Source of the DNA: Micromonospora sp. HNM0581
GTDB lineage: Bacteria > Actinomycetota > Actinomycetes > Mycobacteriales > Micromonosporaceae
Assembly (NCBI RefSeq): GCF_012726175.1
Contig: NZ_JAASAD010000013.1
Span: forward strand, 62,001-126,000
DNA length: 64,000 bases
Direction: 5' to 3'
Within the stretch, counting starts at the first letter, position 1, and every line of letters begins with the position of its first letter. Shown here one piece after another: positions 37,153-46,643 of the stretch. Under the pieces are notes generated by a model that was not told the origin of the DNA, did no database searches, and saw only the letters and a list, made by a program, of their open reading frames with translations. The translations under genes and the position numbers were made by a program.

Positions 37153-37559
37153 CGCCGCACCAGTCCCCAGAAGGCCGACAGCCACACCAGCCAGGCCGCG
37201 GAACGAACCAGACGGTCCTCCAGCAGCGGATCGGCCAGCAGTGAGAAGGTGGGGAAGTCGTCGCCGGACGCCGCGACGAAGGTGGCGCCCTCGAAGATCC
37301 CGAACACCACCACCGGCAGGGTCCACCAGACCGCGCCGGATCGCAGTCGTTCAGGCGCCGGACGAGCCTGCACCCGCTTGGTGAGGCCGAGCCAGATCAG
37401 CACCCCACCCGCACCGAACACATAGACGTTAGCCTCAGTCGAGAAGGACGGGAAGCGGCCACCCACCAGGGAGAGGGCGACGAGCACCGGTACACAGACG
37501 ACCGGCCGCTCCCAGGTGCGTGGAGTGTCGACGGTGAGATCGTGGGGCTGCTCCATCAT
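37149..37559 (-). CDS. Membrane protein, four predicted helices, function unknown
   Basis: The 136-residue protein has an N-terminal cytoplasmic segment of about 18 residues and four hydrophobic stretches (about 20-35, 45-60, 75-95, 115-134). GGAGAG precedes the double ATG. It is coupled to the small membrane protein gene that follows by a four-base overlap. The two proteins probably act together in the membrane; nothing in the sequence names the role. It lies 60 bases after nrnA. Confidence 0.72.
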   Translation of the reverse strand: MMEQPHDLTVDTPRTWERPVVCVPVLVALSLVGGRFPSFSTEANVYVFGAGGVLIWLGLTKRVQARPAPERLRSGAVWWTLPVVVFGIFEGATFVAASGDDFPTFSLLADPLLEDRLVRSAAWLVWLSAFWGLVRR

Positions 37560-37619
37560 CCGATTCTCTCCGCCCTGTCCAGGTGCCGGAACCCTGACGC
37601 CCCGGAGCCGACCCTGAAA

Positions 37620-38765
37620 TCACCCCTGCTGGTCGGTACCGCTCCCCTCGTCGTACGCCCGCAACTGCGTGCGAATCCGCTCGATGACCTCGTCCACCGT
37701 GCCACCACCGGTGAAACCGGCGGCCAGCCGATGCCCGCCACCGCCCAACGCGACCGCCACCCGACTCACGTCGGTCGCGCCTTTGCTGCGCAGAGAGACC
37801 GCCCACACGGCCGGCGCGGTCTGCTTGACCACACAGCTGACGTCGGCCTCGGCGGTGCAGCGCACCGGATCGATCAGTGCTTCCAGCACGTACGGCCGCT
37901 GCTCGTGACGGGCCAGGTCGTCCAGGGTCGCGTACGTCCAGACCAGGCCCTGCCCGCCGGCCTCCTCGGGCTCCAGCCGGGCCCGGCCGAGGACCTCACC
38001 GAAGAGCCGCACCGCTCCGAACGGCCGGCTGTCGAACACCCGCCGCGAGATGTCACCCGGCCGGATTCCGGTAGCCAGCATCCGGGCCGCCATCTCGTGC
38101 ACCGCCGGGGTCGTCGCGTCGAATCGGAACGAGCCGGTGTCGGTGCTCAGCGCCACGTACAGACATTCGGCTATGCCGGCGTCCAGCGGCACGCCGAGCC
38201 GATCCAGCAACTGCTCGACAAGCACGGAGGTCGCCGCCGCAGCCGGGTCGACCAGATTCACGTCACCGAAGCCACGGTTCGAGGCATGGTGGTCGAGCAC
38301 CAGTGCGGTGCCCTTGCCGGCCAACCGGTCGGCCAGGTCCCCCAGCCGTGACTCGCTGGCCGCGTCGAAGCAGACGACCAAATCCGGCTCGGGTTCCGCC
38401 TCCGTCTCCGTGACCAGCAGTTCCAGACCGGGCAGACCGCGCAGCGGCTCGGGCACCTCCGGTGGCCCGGGAAAGGTGGCCTGCAACCGGCGTACGCCGA
38501 GTCGCCGCAACCCGAGCGCGAAGCCGAGCATGCTGCCCAACGCGTCGCCGTCCGGGTTGACGTGGCAGATCAGCAGCACCCGGCCGTCGGCGGGCAACTG
38601 GCGGACCGCCGCCACCGCAGCACCCCAGTCAGCTTCGGTCGGCCCGGCGTCGACCGTCACCGAGGCCGACTCACCGTCGGCGGTCGCACCGGCCCGACCG
38701 GTACCGGGCTGCTTCCGCACGGCAGGATCCGGCTCGGTCGCGGCGCCACCGGCGGGAGCGGTCAC
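37620..38765 (-). CDS. nrnA: DHH-family phosphoesterase (NrnA-like oligoribonuclease/pAp phosphatase)
   Basis: The 381-residue protein has a long disordered N-terminus (about 45 residues), a DHH domain with CHVNPDGDALGS (His68, Asp72, Asp74), VVCFDAA and LVLDHHASN (Asp158-His159-His160), and a C-terminal DHHA1 domain with GGGGHRLAAGF. Such enzymes degrade nanoRNAs and dephosphorylate pAp, and in mycobacteria also cyclic-di-AMP breakdown products. The ATG overlaps the rbfA stop by four bases, a conserved rbfA-nrnA coupling in actinobacteria. Confidence 0.92.
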   Translation of the reverse strand: MTAPAGGAATEPDPAVRKQPGTGRAGATADGESASVTVDAGPTEADWGAAVAAVRQLPADGRVLLICHVNPDGDALGSMLGFALGLRRLGVRRLQATFPGPPEVPEPLRGLPGLELLVTETEAEPEPDLVVCFDAASESRLGDLADRLAGKGTALVLDHHASNRGFGDVNLVDPAAAATSVLVEQLLDRLGVPLDAGIAECLYVALSTDTGSFRFDATTPAVHEMAARMLATGIRPGDISRRVFDSRPFGAVRLFGEVLGRARLEPEEAGGQGLVWTYATLDDLARHEQRPYVLEALIDPVRCTAEADVSCVVKQTAPAVWAVSLRSKGATDVSRVAVALGGGGHRLAAGFTGGGTVDEVIERIRTQLRAYDEGSGTDQQG

Positions 38766-39253
38766 CGACGGTCCCCGCCCCTGGTGTCTCCGGTGCTTTC
38801 GTCTGGCTCGTCCTCGTCGTCGGCGCCGTCCTCGTCGTCGTCGAGACGGTACGGCTGTGCCTCACCGGCGTACTCGGCTCGGGCGGCCAGGCGCTGCACC
38901 TCGGCATCGGCGTTGCGGGCGGCAGCGAGCAGATCGTCGATGTGCTTGACCTGATCCTGCACATCGTCCAGCACGAACGTGAGCGTCGGCGAGTGGCGTA
39001 GCCCGAGAGCCTTGCCGACGGTGCTGCGCAGCATGCCCTTGGCGCTGTCCAGCGCGGCGGCGGTGCCCGCCTGGGCCGCCGCGTCACCGAGCACGGTGTA
39101 GAACACAGTGGCGTCACGCAGATCGGCAGTGATCCGGGCGTCGGTGATAGTGACCATCCCGAGTCGGGGGTCCTTGATCTGACTCCGCACCACCGACGCG
39201 ACCAGCTCGCGAACCCGTTCCGCGTGCCGGCGTACCTTGGCCGCATCCGTCAT
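38762..39253 (-). CDS. rbfA: 30S ribosome-binding factor A
   Basis: The 163-residue protein is a KH-fold factor for late 30S maturation. The N-terminal VRRHAERVRELVASVV and KDPRLGMVTITDARIT are diagnostic, and the RHSPTLTFVLDD strand closes the fold. A C-terminal tail of about 40 residues is strongly acidic (DDDEDGADDEDEPDE). The ATG at 39253 follows GGAGGTGGCGGAG, giving a strong ribosome site. It is coupled to nrnA. Confidence 0.95.
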   Translation of the reverse strand: MTDAAKVRRHAERVRELVASVVRSQIKDPRLGMVTITDARITADLRDATVFYTVLGDAAAQAGTAAALDSAKGMLRSTVGKALGLRHSPTLTFVLDDVQDQVKHIDDLLAAARNADAEVQRLAARAEYAGEAQPYRLDDDEDGADDEDEPDESTGDTRGGDRR

Positions 39254-39376
39254 CTCCGCCACCTCCACGGCATACCCCTACCGGCCGGACCGGCGACGCC
39301 GGATCCCGGACCGACCCCAACACCCGAACCCTACCCGCGCCATCCGCCGCGACGTGCCGGGGCGGACGCCCACGAC

Positions 39377-39670
39377 TCAGTCGTCCTTGCCGTACAACCG
39401 GCGACGCACCGACAGCAGTTCGACCTCCGGACGACCCGCCACCAGCCGCTCGCAGGAGTCGAGCACCTCGCGGGCGTGGGCCGCCTCGGCGGCCACCACC
39501 GCCACTGCTATCTCCGCCCTCCCGTGCAGGTCGAGCGCCCCCACCTCGGCGGCCGACACGTCGAACCGGCGAAGCGCCGCGACGATCGGTCGCACATAGG
39601 ACCTCTTGGCCTTCAGCGACCGGGAATCCCCCGGCAGCAGCAGGTCGAATACTGCGGTTGCGGTGTACAT
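39377..39670 (-). CDS. DUF503 (YlxP-like) protein
   Basis: The 97-residue protein matches the YlxP/DUF503 family, found between infB and rbfA in Gram-positive genomes. Signature segments are SLKAKRSYVRPIVAALRRFDVSAAE (residues about 18-42) and VAVVAAEAAHAREVLDS. It is a small ferredoxin-like fold thought to assist ribosome biogenesis or RNA binding. A 15-bp palindrome lies 40 bases upstream. Confidence 0.9.
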   Translation of the reverse strand: MYTATAVFDLLLPGDSRSLKAKRSYVRPIVAALRRFDVSAAEVGALDLHGRAEIAVAVVAAEAAHAREVLDSCERLVAGRPEVELLSVRRRLYGKDD

Positions 39671-39709
39671 CGTCTGAGGACACTACCCCCACCCGGCCCC
39701 ACATGATCA

Positions 39710-39739
39710 AGGGGTTTACGCCGGCCGGCGTAAACCCCT
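39710..39739. terminator. Perfect 30-bp palindrome after infB
   Basis: AGGGGTTTACGCCGG (39710-39724) is followed directly by its reverse complement (39725-39739), with outer GATC pairs on both sides. It is most likely the infB terminator, lying 22 bases after the infB stop on the minus strand, but the lack of a loop would also suit a dimeric repressor site for the DUF503 gene. Confidence 0.6.
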
Positions 39740-39761
39740 CGATCAGTGCGTCACCGCAGGA

Positions 39762-42740
39762 TCAGGTGCGGACCTTCTCCCGCATCTCGAAGGTCTCGAT
39801 CACGTCGCCGACCTGGACGTTGTTGTAACCACCCAGGGTCAGACCACACTCGAAGCCCTCCCGGACCTCCGTCGCGTCATCCTTGAACCGCTTCAGCGAG
39901 CTGATCGTGAGGTTGTCCGCCACGACCGTGCCGTCGCGCAGCAGGCGCGCCTTCGCGTTCCGTCGGATGACACCCGACCGGACGATACAACCGGAGATGT
40001 TGCCGATCTTGGACGAGCGGAACACGTCGCGGATCTCCGCAGTACCGAGCTCGACCTCCTCGTACTCCGGCTTGAGCAGGCCCTTGAGCGCCGCCTCGAT
40101 CTCCTCGATGGCCTGGTAGATGACGGTGTAGTACCGGATCTCCACGCCTTCGCGGTCGGCCATCTCACGGACCTTGTTGGAGGCCCGCACGTTGAAGCCG
40201 ATGATCGTGACCGGCTCGGACGAGGCGCTCGCGAGCATGACGTTGCTCTCGGTGATCGCGCCGACGCCCCGGTCGAGGACCTTGAGCTGGACCTCCTCGG
40301 GAATGTCGAGGTTGAACAGCGCGTCCTCCAACGCCTCCACCGAACCGGAGACGTCGCCCTTGAGGATGAGGTTGAGCGAAGTCTTCTCACCCTCCTTGAG
40401 CTGCTCCATGAGCGTCTCGAGAGTGGCCCGGCCACGGGAGTTGGCGAATGCCGCCGCTCGCCGACGAGCCTGCCGCTGCTCGGCGATCTGCCGCACCGTA
40501 CGGTCGTCCGCCGCAGCGAGGAAGGTGTCGCCGGCTCCCGGCACCGCGGTCAACCCGAGGACCATGACCGGACGCGCCGGACCTGCCTCGTTGACCTGGT
40601 TACCGTTCTCGTCGAGCATCGCCCGGACCCGGCCGTGCGCCCCACCGGCGACGATCGAGTCGCCGGCCCGCAGGGTGCCCTTCTGCACCAGCACCGTCGC
40701 CACCGCACCGCGGCCCTTGTCCAGGTGTGCCTCGATGGCCACACCCTGCGCGGGGCCGTCGGTCGGAGCGGTCAGCTCCAGCGACGCGTCGGCGGTGAGC
40801 AGCACCGCTTCGAGCAGTTCCTCGATACCGGTGCCCGGCTTCGCGGCCACGTTCACGAACATGGTCTCGCCGCCGTACTCCTCGGCAACCAGGCCGTACT
40901 CGGTCAGCTGCTGGCGGACCTTGTCCGGGTTCGCCTCCGGCTTGTCGACCTTGTTGACCGCGACCACGATCGGCACCTCGGCCGCCTTGGCGTGGTTCAA
41001 CGCCTCGATGGTCTGCGGCATGACACCGTCGTCGGCCGCGACCACCAGGATCACGATGTCGGTCACCTGGGCACCACGGGCACGCATCGCGGTGAACGCC
41101 TCGTGACCCGGGGTGTCGATGAACGTCACCGCACGGTCTTCGCCTTCGTGCGGCACGTGCACCTGGTAGGCACCGATGTGCTGGGTGATGCCACCGGCCT
41201 CCCCGGCAACGACGTTCGCCTTACGGATCGCGTCGAGCAGCTTGGTCTTACCGTGGTCGACGTGACCCATGACGGTCACCACCGGGGCCCGGCTGACCAG
41301 GCGGTCCTCCGCGACCTCGGCGTCGAGGTCGATGTTGAACTGCGCGAGCAGCTCCCGATCCTCGTCCTCCGGGCTGACGATCTGCACGTTGAAGCCGAGG
41401 TGCTCACCCAGCAGCAGCAACGTGTCATCGGAGCACGACTGGGTAGCGGTCACCATCTCGCCCAGGTTGAACATCTCCTGGACCAGCGAACCCGGGTTGG
41501 CGTTGATCTTGTCTGCGAAGTCCGAGAGCGAGGCGCCCCGGGACAGACGCACCGTCTGCCCCGAACCACGCGGGGCACCCGAACTCATGGTCGGAGCCGA
41601 CAGGTTGTCGAACTCCTGTCTGCGCTGCTTCTTCGACTTGCGACCACGGGTCGGCTTACCACCCGGACGCCCGAAGGCACCTGCGGCACCACCGCCACGG
41701 CCACGGCCACCGCCACCGGGGCGACCGCCGCCACCGGCCGGCGCACCCGGACGGAATCCACCGCCACCGCCGCCGCCGCCGGGACCACCACGGTAGCCAC
41801 CGCCACCGCCGCCGCCACCGGGACCACCACGGTAGCCACCGCCACCGCCGCCGCCACCGGGACCACCACGGTAGCCACCGCCACCGCCGCCGCCACCGGG
41901 ACGGCCGGCGCCCCCACCGGCACGACCGGCACCCGGTCCACCCGGACGACCCGGACGCTGGCTCGGCATCGACGCCGGGCTGGGACGCGGCGGCATCGAC
42001 GCCGGACTGGGACGCGGCGGCATCGACGCCGGGCTGGGACGGGAACCGCCACCGCCACCGGCAGGTGGCCGCTGCTGGCTTCCCTGGATACCGAAGGGGT
42101 TGTTGCCGGCACCACGCGCCGGCGGTCGACCCTGCCGACCACCCGGCCCCGGGTTGGTCGGGCCGGGACGACCCGCAGCCGGGGAACCCGGTCGAGGCGG
42201 CATCGTACCGGGACCGGGTCGCGGACCCGGACGGGCACCACCGTCGGCCGGAGGCTCCCGGCGGACGTTCTCCCGCTGCTGCTGGCGGGCGGCCTGGGCG
42301 GCCTTGACCGCAGCCTCCTGCTCAGCCTTCAGCGCGGCAGCGCGCGCCTCGGCGGCGGCCACCTCGATGTCGTGAGCACTCGCCGGCTTGGCTACCGGGG
42401 CCGCCGCAGGCGGCGGACCGGGTACCGGACCCTTCGGCTTCGGACCGGGCACCGCCGGACGCCGTGGCGGCGCCGGCTTGGCGGTGACCCGAGGCTCGCC
42501 GGGAGTCGGCGACGGGGTCGGTGTCGCTGTCGGAGCCGGCGCGGCCGGCGGGGCAGCCGGCGGCGCACCAGCGCCGCCCGAGGCGACGAAGGCGTTGCGC
42601 AGCCGTCGGGCGACAGGCGCCTCGACGGTGCTGGACGCAGACTTGACGAACTCGCCCATCTCCTTGAGCTTGGCGAGTACGGTCTTGCTCTCGACCCCGA
42701 GCTCTTTTGCAAGCTCGTGTACGCGGGCCTTACCTGCCAC
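39762..42740 (-). CDS. infB: Translation initiation factor IF-2
   Basis: The 992-residue GTPase places initiator tRNA on the 30S subunit. It has an N-terminal helical IF2_N subdomain ([19 protein letters not shown]), a Pro/Ala/Gly-rich region of about 380 residues, a second IF2_N domain ([18 protein letters not shown]), the GTPase (G1 GHVDHGKT, G3 DTPGHE, G4 NKVD), and C-terminal beta-barrel and IF2 domains. The GTG at 42740 with GAGGAGTGCA is chosen over a Met four codons upstream. The low-complexity region contains two in-frame DNA repeats. Confidence 0.96.
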   Translation of the reverse strand: MAGKARVHELAKELGVESKTVLAKLKEMGEFVKSASSTVEAPVARRLRNAFVASGGAGAPPAAPPAAPAPTATPTPSPTPGEPRVTAKPAPPRRPAVPGPKPKGPVPGPPPAAAPVAKPASAHDIEVAAAEARAAALKAEQEAAVKAAQAARQQQRENVRREPPADGGARPGPRPGPGTMPPRPGSPAAGRPGPTNPGPGGRQGRPPARGAGNNPFGIQGSQQRPPAGGGGGSRPSPASMPPRPSPASMPPRPSPASMPSQRPGRPGGPGAGRAGGGAGRPGGGGGGGGYRGGPGGGGGGGGYRGGPGGGGGGGGYRGGPGGGGGGGGFRPGAPAGGGGRPGGGGRGRGGGAAGAFGRPGGKPTRGRKSKKQRRQEFDNLSAPTMSSGAPRGSGQTVRLSRGASLSDFADKINANPGSLVQEMFNLGEMVTATQSCSDDTLLLLGEHLGFNVQIVSPEDEDRELLAQFNIDLDAEVAEDRLVSRAPVVTVMGHVDHGKTKLLDAIRKANVVAGEAGGITQHIGAYQVHVPHEGEDRAVTFIDTPGHEAFTAMRARGAQVTDIVILVVAADDGVMPQTIEALNHAKAAEVPIVVAVNKVDKPEANPDKVRQQLTEYGLVAEEYGGETMFVNVAAKPGTGIEELLEAVLLTADASLELTAPTDGPAQGVAIEAHLDKGRGAVATVLVQKGTLRAGDSIVAGGAHGRVRAMLDENGNQVNEAGPARPVMVLGLTAVPGAGDTFLAAADDRTVRQIAEQRQARRRAAAFANSRGRATLETLMEQLKEGEKTSLNLILKGDVSGSVEALEDALFNLDIPEEVQLKVLDRGVGAITESNVMLASASSEPVTIIGFNVRASNKVREMADREGVEIRYYTVIYQAIEEIEAALKGLLKPEYEEVELGTAEIRDVFRSSKIGNISGCIVRSGVIRRNAKARLLRDGTVVADNLTISSLKRFKDDATEVREGFECGLTLGGYNNVQVGDVIETFEMREKVRT
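41781..41897 (-). repeat. Three 39-bp tandem repeats inside infB
   Basis: Three perfect 39-bp units (41781-41819, 41820-41858, 41859-41897) encode a 13-residue Gly-rich motif built around [10 protein letters not shown]. They lie in the disordered linker of IF-2 and keep the reading frame, with degenerate copies on both sides. Confidence 0.95.
41965..42040 (-). repeat. 27-bp tandem repeats inside infB
   Basis: Nearly three 27-bp units (41965-41991, 41992-42018, 42019-42040) encode repeated SPASMPPRP motifs. One unit differs by a single base. They lie just N-terminal of the Gly-rich repeats in the IF-2 linker. Confidence 0.9.
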
Positions 42741-42855
42741 TGCACTCCTCACTCCGAGGTCGTGCGGGCAGCACCCGCAGCGACCTCACTCGTGCACTTG
42801 AAGCCTGATCATTTCTGGGACTTCATCGTGTGCTCATGTCGGTCGTCCTACCTTG

Positions 42856-43164
42856 CTAGCGGCCCTCGTCCGGTCGGGTGACCGAACGTGGTGGTTGACG
42901 CGTCAGGAACTCCGCGAGAGTCCCTTCATCCGGAACCCCGGCGACGCGCAGCGCGCGCCCGAAGGCACGACGCCGCACTGCCTGCGCGAAGCAGGCCGGA
43001 TCCGGGTGCATGTTCGCTCCCCGACCCGGCATCCTGCGGGCCGGATCGGGTCGGAGACTGAAACCAGCCCCGTCGCCGATCGCGACGATCCGCAGCAGTT
43101 CACTGGCCGGCGCACGCCGTCGACAGCCCACACAGGTGCGCTCCGGCAGCGCGCGTCGTGCCAC
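42856..43164 (-). CDS. ylxR: YlxR (DUF448) RNA-binding protein
   Basis: The 102-residue protein carries the YlxR signature ERTCVGCRRRAPASELLRIV, with Cys and Arg-rich sequence forming an RNA-binding face, plus GRGANMHPDPACFAQA. The family is encoded between nusA and infB and, in some bacteria, regulates RNase P activity or its own operon. The GTG at 43164 starts 16 bases after the nusA stop, so the pair is co-transcribed. Start weakly supported by ribosome site. Confidence 0.9.
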   Translation of the reverse strand: MARRALPERTCVGCRRRAPASELLRIVAIGDGAGFSLRPDPARRMPGRGANMHPDPACFAQAVRRRAFGRALRVAGVPDEGTLAEFLTRQPPRSVTRPDEGR

Positions 43165-43180
43165 TGGTGAAAGTCTACCC

Positions 43181-44224
43181 CTAGCTGCCCGACACCGCTC
43201 CGCCCGGTTCCCGGACGTGATCAGCTCCGGCTCGTCCGGCAGGGGCGGCCTGCTCGGCGTCGGACCGGATGTCGATCCGCCAACCGGTCAATCGGGCAGC
43301 GAGTCGGGCATTCTGCCCCTCACGCCCGATCGCGAGCGACAGCTGGAAATCCGGAACGGTCACCCGCGCCGCCCGGTTGCCCAGGTCGACCACCTCGACC
43401 CGCAGCGCCTTGGCCGGGGAGAGCGCGTTTCCGACGAAGGTCGCCGGATCGTCCGACCAGTCGATGATGTCGATTTTTTCTCCGTGGAGCTCGCTCATCA
43501 CCGCCCGGACCCGCTGACCCATCGGACCGATACAGGCACCCTTGGCGTTGACCCCGGCGGCGGTGGAACGCACCGCAATCTTCGTACGGTGACCCGCCTC
43601 ACGGGCGATCGCCCCGATCTCCACCGTGCCGTCGGCGATCTCGGGCACCTCCAGGGCGAAGAGCTTCTTCACCAGATTCGGGTGCGACCGGGACAACGTC
43701 ACCTGTGGGCCACGCATCCCCTTGGCCACGTGCACCACCACGCAGCGGATCCGCTCGCCGTGGGTGTACCGCTCGCCGGGCACCTGCTCCGACTGCGGCA
43801 GCACCCCCTCCAGCTTGCCGAGGTCGACGGTGACGATGCCCTTCTCGGACCGGGCCTCGTGCGCCTGCACCACCCCGGTCACCAGATCACCGTCGCGGCC
43901 GACGTACTCGCCGAAGTGCGCCTCGTCGGTGGCCTCCCGCAGCCGCTGGAGGATCACCTGCTTGGCAGTCATGGCAGCGATCCGGCCGAAGTCGTGCGGG
44001 GTGTCGTCCCACTCCCGCTCCACGGTGCCCTCGGCGTCCAGCTCCTGGGCGTAGACGAGCGCCGCACCGGTCTTACGGTCGATCTCCACCCGGGCGTGCG
44101 GCTCAGCACCGTCGGTGTGCCGGTACGCGGTAAGCAGCGCGGTCTCGATCGCCGCGAGGATCGTGTCGAACGGGATCTCCCGCTCGCGCTCCAGTGCACG
44201 CAGCGCCGCGAGGTCGATGTTCAC
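43181..44224 (-). CDS. nusA: Transcription termination/antitermination factor NusA
   Basis: The 347-residue protein has the N-terminal RNA polymerase-binding domain, an S1 domain ([25 protein letters not shown]) and two KH domains ([46 protein letters not shown]). It lacks the acidic C-terminal repeats of E. coli NusA, as usual in actinobacteria. The ATG overlaps the rimP stop by four bases. Together with rimP, ylxR and infB it forms the classic transcription-translation operon. Confidence 0.96.
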   Translation of the reverse strand: MNIDLAALRALEREREIPFDTILAAIETALLTAYRHTDGAEPHARVEIDRKTGAALVYAQELDAEGTVEREWDDTPHDFGRIAAMTAKQVILQRLREATDEAHFGEYVGRDGDLVTGVVQAHEARSEKGIVTVDLGKLEGVLPQSEQVPGERYTHGERIRCVVVHVAKGMRGPQVTLSRSHPNLVKKLFALEVPEIADGTVEIGAIAREAGHRTKIAVRSTAAGVNAKGACIGPMGQRVRAVMSELHGEKIDIIDWSDDPATFVGNALSPAKALRVEVVDLGNRAARVTVPDFQLSLAIGREGQNARLAARLTGWRIDIRSDAEQAAPAGRAGADHVREPGGAVSGS

Positions 44225-44862
44225 CTCTCCTCGTCCTCCACATCGTCATCGTCGTCGACGTCTTCTGATTCGGCCAGCTCGTCGAGGCGGGTGAACTCGA
44301 CCTGCACCCGACCCGGCCCGAGGTTGGCGTAGGGGCACTCTTCGCGGGCGACGTCGGTCTCCAGCACCACACGTTCGGTGTCGGCGTCGACCACCCGGCC
44401 AGTGACCTGACGGTCGCCTCCGGGCTGCCCCGAGGCCGGGTCGGCGCGCACCGTCACCCGGACCAACCGCCCCACGTTGCGGCGCCAGTGCCGGGGCAGC
44501 GTCAACGGGCGATCCACGCCCGGCGAACTGACCTCGAGCTGGTACTCCCCCGCGACGATGTCGCCGTCGCGCTCCTCCGCCGCGTCCAGGGCGGCGGACA
44601 CTGCTCGCGACACGTCGGCCACCGCGTCCAGGTTGATCCCACCGTCGGCGTCGACGATCACGCGCACCACGTGCCGGCGGCCGGCTCGGGAGACGGTGAG
44701 GTCCTCCAGGTCGTAGCCGGCGGCGTGGACCACGGGGGCGATCACCGAGCGCAGCCGCTCACGGCGGGCGGCGAGATCACCTCGGGCGATCTGACCCGCA
44801 CGCGCAGCCTGCCCACCGCGGGGTCGACCCGTCGTCCTGGTGGCCCGGCCACGCTGCGTCAT
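44221..44862 (-). CDS. rimP: Ribosome maturation factor RimP
   Basis: The 213-residue protein assists 30S assembly. Its N-terminal domain has [16 protein letters not shown] and the central SPGVDRPLT motif, followed by an SH3-like domain. The C-terminus is acidic ([15 protein letters not shown]). The first 25 or so residues are Arg/Gly-rich. AAGGGG seven bases before the ATG at 44862 sets the start; the longer frame is spurious. It heads the rimP-nusA-ylxR-infB operon. Confidence 0.93.
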   Translation of the reverse strand: MTQRGRATRTTGRPRGGQAARAGQIARGDLAARRERLRSVIAPVVHAAGYDLEDLTVSRAGRRHVVRVIVDADGGINLDAVADVSRAVSAALDAAEERDGDIVAGEYQLEVSSPGVDRPLTLPRHWRRNVGRLVRVTVRADPASGQPGGDRQVTGRVVDADTERVVLETDVAREECPYANLGPGRVQVEFTRLDELAESEDVDDDDDVEDEER

Positions 44863-44943
44863 CCGAAGCCCCTTCTGCTGCTCGCCGACATCATGCCGGC
44901 ACGCCCCCGGTACGGACGCACCGGCGGCTGCGCAGAGCGTAAC

Positions 44944-44973
44944 GCGCCGCCCGGACGATGGCCCGGGCGGCGC
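44944..44973. promoter_or_regulatory. Strong hairpin upstream of rimP, possible attenuator
   Basis: GCGCCGCCCGG (44944-44954) pairs with CCGGGCGGCGC (44963-44973) around eight bases. It lies about 80 bases before rimP on the minus strand, between divergent genes, where a terminator has no gene to end. It could be part of a leader that attenuates the nusA operon; this is inference. Confidence 0.45.
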
Positions 44974-45029
44974 ACCGACGCCACCGCCGGACACGCGTGC
45001 CGGCGATGGTGTTGACTTGTCCGGTGGCG

Positions 45030-45542
45030 ATGGGCAGAACGACTCGGCAGGACGTTTCGTCCGAGCTTTCCCGACGCGGCCTCCTCCGGGCCGGTGTGCT
45101 GCTGGCGCTCGGCGGGGCCGCCGCTCCGCTCGCCGGGTGCGGCCTGCTGGACCGCGACGGACAACCGCCGCAACCCGATCCGCTCGCGCCGCTGTTGAAC
45201 GAGTCGCTCCAGCTCGCGGCCGGTCTACGCGCGACCGTCGACGTCCACCCCGACCTGGCCGACCGGCTACTCCCGCTTGCCGAGTCGCACGAGGCGCACG
45301 CTGCGGAACTGGCCCGGCTCACCGGTGTGGCGACCGCCCCCGCCACCCCCACGGTCAGCCCGTCGGGCTCTCCGACGGCGGGACCGACGGACCGCTCGGC
45401 CGCCATGGCGGCCCTGCGGGAATCCGAACGCGTCGGTCGGGAATCCGCACTCCAGGCCTGCGCCGCGGCGCCCGCCGAACGCGTCGCGCTGCTCGGCTCG
45501 GTCGCCGCCGCCCGCGCCACCCACGTGGAGGCGCTGCGATGA
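45030..45542 (+). CDS. Tat-type secreted lipoprotein, function unknown
   Basis: The 170-residue protein has an N-terminus with [16 protein letters not shown] and ends in a lipobox LAGC, a twin-arginine signal joined to a lipoprotein site. The mature part is an acidic, helical region of about 120 residues with repeated HEAHAAELA-like patterns, and a Ser/Thr/Pro linker ([14 protein letters not shown]). The ATG at 45030 puts the signal at the N-terminus. Its stop overlaps the DUF4439 gene by four bases (ATGA). The helical mature region resembles the ferritin-like fold of its partner, and the two may act together. Confidence 0.77.
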   Translation: MGRTTRQDVSSELSRRGLLRAGVLLALGGAAAPLAGCGLLDRDGQPPQPDPLAPLLNESLQLAAGLRATVDVHPDLADRLLPLAESHEAHAAELARLTGVATAPATPTVSPSGSPTAGPTDRSAAMAALRESERVGRESALQACAAAPAERVALLGSVAAARATHVEALR

Positions 45543-45988
45543 GCCGGCGCATCGCCACGACCGGATCCGCCACGGCGCTCGCCGACGCCCTCACCGCCGA
45601 GTACGCCGCGATCTGGGCCTACGGCCCCGTCGGAGTGCGGCTCAGCGGCGCGGAACGCGAGGCCGCGGTGGAGGCGGAAGCCGCCCACCGGGCCCGCCGG
45701 GATGCCCTGGTCGTGCAGTTGAGCACCGGCGGCGGCAGCGTACCGCCGGACCGGCCCGGGTACGCGATGCCCTTCCCGGTGACCGATCGGGCCAGCGCCC
45801 TGCGTCTCGCCGTGCAGGTGGAGGAACGAACCGCGGCCTTCTGGCGGGCGACGTTGCCGGTCAGCACCGGCGCCGAGCGGGATCGCGCTCTGGCGGCCCT
45901 GGTGGAGTACGCCGTGCGGGCCACCCGCTGGCGGCGCAGCGCCGAGATCACCCCCCTGACCGTGCCGTTCCCGGGTCGCCCCGGCTGA
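45539..45988 (+). CDS. DUF4439 ferritin-like protein
   Basis: The 149-residue protein is helical with ALADALTAEYAAIWAYGPVG near the start and EAAHRARRDAL in the second helix, the DUF4439 (ferritin-like) pattern. Glu and His residues on these helices could bind a di-iron centre, but the set was not verified. The gene is coupled to the lipoprotein gene upstream by a four-base overlap. No function is established. Confidence 0.85.
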   Translation: MSRRIATTGSATALADALTAEYAAIWAYGPVGVRLSGAEREAAVEAEAAHRARRDALVVQLSTGGGSVPPDRPGYAMPFPVTDRASALRLAVQVEERTAAFWRATLPVSTGAERDRALAALVEYAVRATRWRRSAEITPLTVPFPGRPG

Positions 45989-46024
45989 TCGGACCCGGCG
46001 TCCACGGACTCGCGTCCGGTCCGG

Positions 46025-46053
46025 TTGCGATCGACATACCAGGTATGCATACT
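46025..46053 (+). promoter_or_regulatory. PadR operon promoter with palindromic operator in the spacer
   Basis: TTGCGA (46025-46030) and CATACT (46048-46053) are separated by 17 bases. The spacer contains ATACC-A-GGTAT (46036-46046), a perfect palindrome centred on one base, suited to an auto-repressing PadR dimer. The ATG of padR lies eight bases after the -10 element, so the transcript is probably leaderless. Confidence 0.6.
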
Positions 46054-46061
46054 CCGTTGCC

Positions 46062-46643
46062 ATGTCCATCCGTCACGGCCTGCTCGCCCTGCTCGAACGC
46101 GGGCAGATGTACGGCTACCAGCTCCGGGCCGCCTTCGAGGAGTCGACCGGCGCCACCTGGCCGCTGAACATCGGACAGGTCTACACCACCCTGTCCCGGC
46201 TGGAGCGGGACGGTCTGGTCAGGTCACTTCCGGAGAGCGAGGCCGGACAGCGGCCGTACGAGATCACCGACGCCGGGCGGGCGGACCTGACCCTGTGGTT
46301 CGCCACCCCGATCAGCCGCAGCGACCGCCCGCGCGACGAACTGTCGATCAAGTTGGCGCTGGCGTTGACCACCCCGGGCGTGGATGTCCGGGCAGTGGTC
46401 CAGACGCAACGGACCGCCACCATGCGCACGTTGCAGGAGTTGACCCGGCTGAAGTACTCAGGTGACGGTCCGGCGGACCTGCCGTGGCGGCTGGTGCTGG
46501 ACGCGATGGTGTTCCAGGCCGAGGCCGAAGTGCGCTGGCTCGACCACTGCGAGAGCAGTCTGACAAGGCACCGCCCGCCGGCCACCGGCCCGACACCCCT
46601 TGCCGAGGCGGTGGACCACAGGGATGAGGAGGCACGACGGTGA
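46062..46643 (+). CDS. PadR-family transcriptional regulator
   Basis: The 193-residue regulator has the PadR winged helix ([20 protein letters not shown], then [17 protein letters not shown] and RPYEITDAG) at about residues 5-85 and a helical C-terminal dimerisation domain. It sits first in an operon with an ABC transporter, with a four-base GTGA overlap into the ATPase gene. By analogy with similar operons it should repress the transporter until a ligand binds. The start ATG lies just after a likely -10 box. Confidence 0.9.
   Translation: MSIRHGLLALLERGQMYGYQLRAAFEESTGATWPLNIGQVYTTLSRLERDGLVRSLPESEAGQRPYEITDAGRADLTLWFATPISRSDRPRDELSIKLALALTTPGVDVRAVVQTQRTATMRTLQELTRLKYSGDGPADLPWRLVLDAMVFQAEAEVRWLDHCESSLTRHRPPATGPTPLAEAVDHRDEEARR

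Noticed and set aside
41781-42040. Regular repeats that could suggest a CRISPR array
   Set aside because: The repeats are contiguous with no unique spacers and lie in-frame inside infB.
40635-42881. Plus-strand frame of 748 codons over infB
   Set aside because: It is dominated by Thr/Ala/Arg repeats that mirror the Gly-rich repeats of IF-2 on the true strand.
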